Part shown: in pieces, positions 7,440 through 7,801 of the stretch
Numbering within the stretch: the stretch's first letter is position 1
Layout of the letters: every line of letters begins with the position of its first letter
Origin: CAZHCA01 sp964530825
GTDB lineage: Bacteria; Bacteroidota; Bacteroidia; Chitinophagales; Saprospiraceae
Direction of reading: 5' to 3'
DNA length: 7,801 nucleotides
NCBI GenBank assembly: GCA_964530825.1
Contig: CAZHCA010000046.1
Location: forward strand, 1 to 7,801
The notes under the pieces: model-generated
Databases searched by the model: none
What the model was told of the DNA's origin: nothing
The model's input: the letters and a program-made list of their open reading frames with translations, nothing else
Made by a program: the position numbers and the translations under genes

Positions 7440-7708
7440 TGCGCATACACACACACCTTTTCCCGATCAATCGCTTGGCGAAAGTAGGAGTTGCGGATGG
7501 CATGCGACTCAACAATATCAATCGGGCATTGAAACAAAGTTTCTAGCTCTTCTTTCAGCCCGAAGTAGCGGTCGAATGCCCCCGCCACATCATGCGTGGT
7601 GAATGTCACGAGAAAGTCGAGGTCGCGGGGCACCACGCCTAGCTCTTGCCGCGCCGCAGAACCAAAGAGTTCAAGCCGCTGTACGCCATATGTGCGACAG
7701 ATGGCCAC
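7436..7708 (-). CDS. mntA: MntA-type minimal nucleotidyltransferase antitoxin
   Basis: This 90-residue product (from GTG) is a small cytoplasmic nucleotidyltransferase of the MNT family. In MNT-HEPN modules MntA neutralises the HEPN RNase HepT by transferring AMP to a tyrosine near its active site. Numbering from the GTG, the core motif reads GSAAR at 16-20, followed by DLD at 29-31 (the two metal-binding aspartates); the third carboxylate is D64 in PIDIVE. The C terminus AIRNSYFRQAI...KVCVYAQ is typical of the family, and the length is close to the usual 95-100 residues. The start is uncertain: no ATG, GTG or TTG lies between this GTG and the in-frame stop upstream. A good Shine-Dalgarno sequence at 7742-7738 instead suits a CTG at 7729 (97 residues, adding LSNKNQL), which fits the family's N-terminal helix better. 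The downstream partner hepT is broken, so this looks like an orphan antitoxin. All catalytic residues are present. Confidence 0.9.
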   Translation of the reverse strand: MAICRTYGVQRLELFGSAARQELGVVPRDLDFLVTFTTHDVAGAFDRYFGLKEELETLFQCPIDIVESHAIRNSYFRQAIDREKVCVYAQ

Positions 7709-7737
7709 GAGTTGGTTCTTGTTAGACAGTATGCGTT

Positions 7738-7742
7738 CTCCT
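7738..7742 (-). promoter_or_regulatory. Ribosome binding site pointing to a non-standard mntA start
   Basis: AGGAG lies 8 nt before CTG (7729-7727) and 5 nt before ATA (7732-7730), both in the mntA frame. It is 29 nt from the GTG at 7708, too far to serve it, and the GTG has no purine-rich sequence at the proper distance. The site therefore favours initiation at CTG, or less likely ATA. Confidence 0.55.
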
Positions 7743-7767
7743 GCCTGTATTGATGTCGTTGCTCTGG

Positions 7768-7773
7768 TTTATA
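7768..7773 (-). promoter_or_regulatory. Possible -10 element for mntA
   Basis: TATAAA reads on the minus strand about 40 nt before the likely mntA start, in an AT-rich stretch that runs to the window edge. No convincing -35 hexamer is seen at 16-18 nt upstream, so this is tentative. Confidence 0.25.
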
Positions 7774-7801
7774 GAAATTCATTGAACTATATGTTTTTGT
7801 A

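Noticed and set aside
7650..7782. Minus-strand frame starting ATG at 7782 (MNFYKPEQRHQYR...) that overlaps the start of mntA
   Set aside because: It lies in a different frame from the well-supported mntA product, has no convincing Shine-Dalgarno sequence and no recognisable domain.

Overview
This window is almost entirely one very long CRISPR array. It holds 99 copies of a 37-bp direct repeat that look identical by eye. They are separated by 98 spacers of 35-39 bp (about 36 bp on average), one of which is split by an assembly gap. The array is already under way at base 1 (the first 18 bases are the tail of a spacer) and ends sharply at 7348. No cas gene and no recognisable leader are present. 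The repeat ends in ATTGAAAC and has a central C4/G4 hairpin, which is the usual form for Cas6-processed type I or type III arrays. Repeats of this kind are common in filamentous cyanobacteria and Chloroflexota, so I suspect one of those groups, but the sequence does not prove it. By that convention the array is transcribed left to right, the leader lies off the left edge, and the right end is the old (trailer) end.

Layout: 1-5560 is regular repeat/spacer sequence, with some spacers that carry perfect hairpins or phage-like gene starts. 5561-6071 is a redundant zone: a pair of near-identical spacers of different length, then an exact 145-bp two-unit tandem duplication. 6739-7018 has a second two-unit structure in which one spacer recurs, and its second copy is cut by exactly 100 N. 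Bases 7056-7348 hold the last spacers and an undegenerated final repeat.

Right of the array is a minus-strand MNT-HEPN toxin-antitoxin module. The antitoxin gene mntA (minimal nucleotidyltransferase) appears intact. Its stop codon overlaps the GTG start of hepT, the HEPN RNase toxin, but hepT is only a remnant: it hits an in-frame TAG after 22 codons and its traceable homology stops at the edge of the last repeat. The catalytic part of the toxin is absent here, leaving mntA as an apparent orphan beside the trailer end.

Nearly all apparent open reading frames in the array are read-through of the repeat, which has one stop-free frame per strand. They are not genes.
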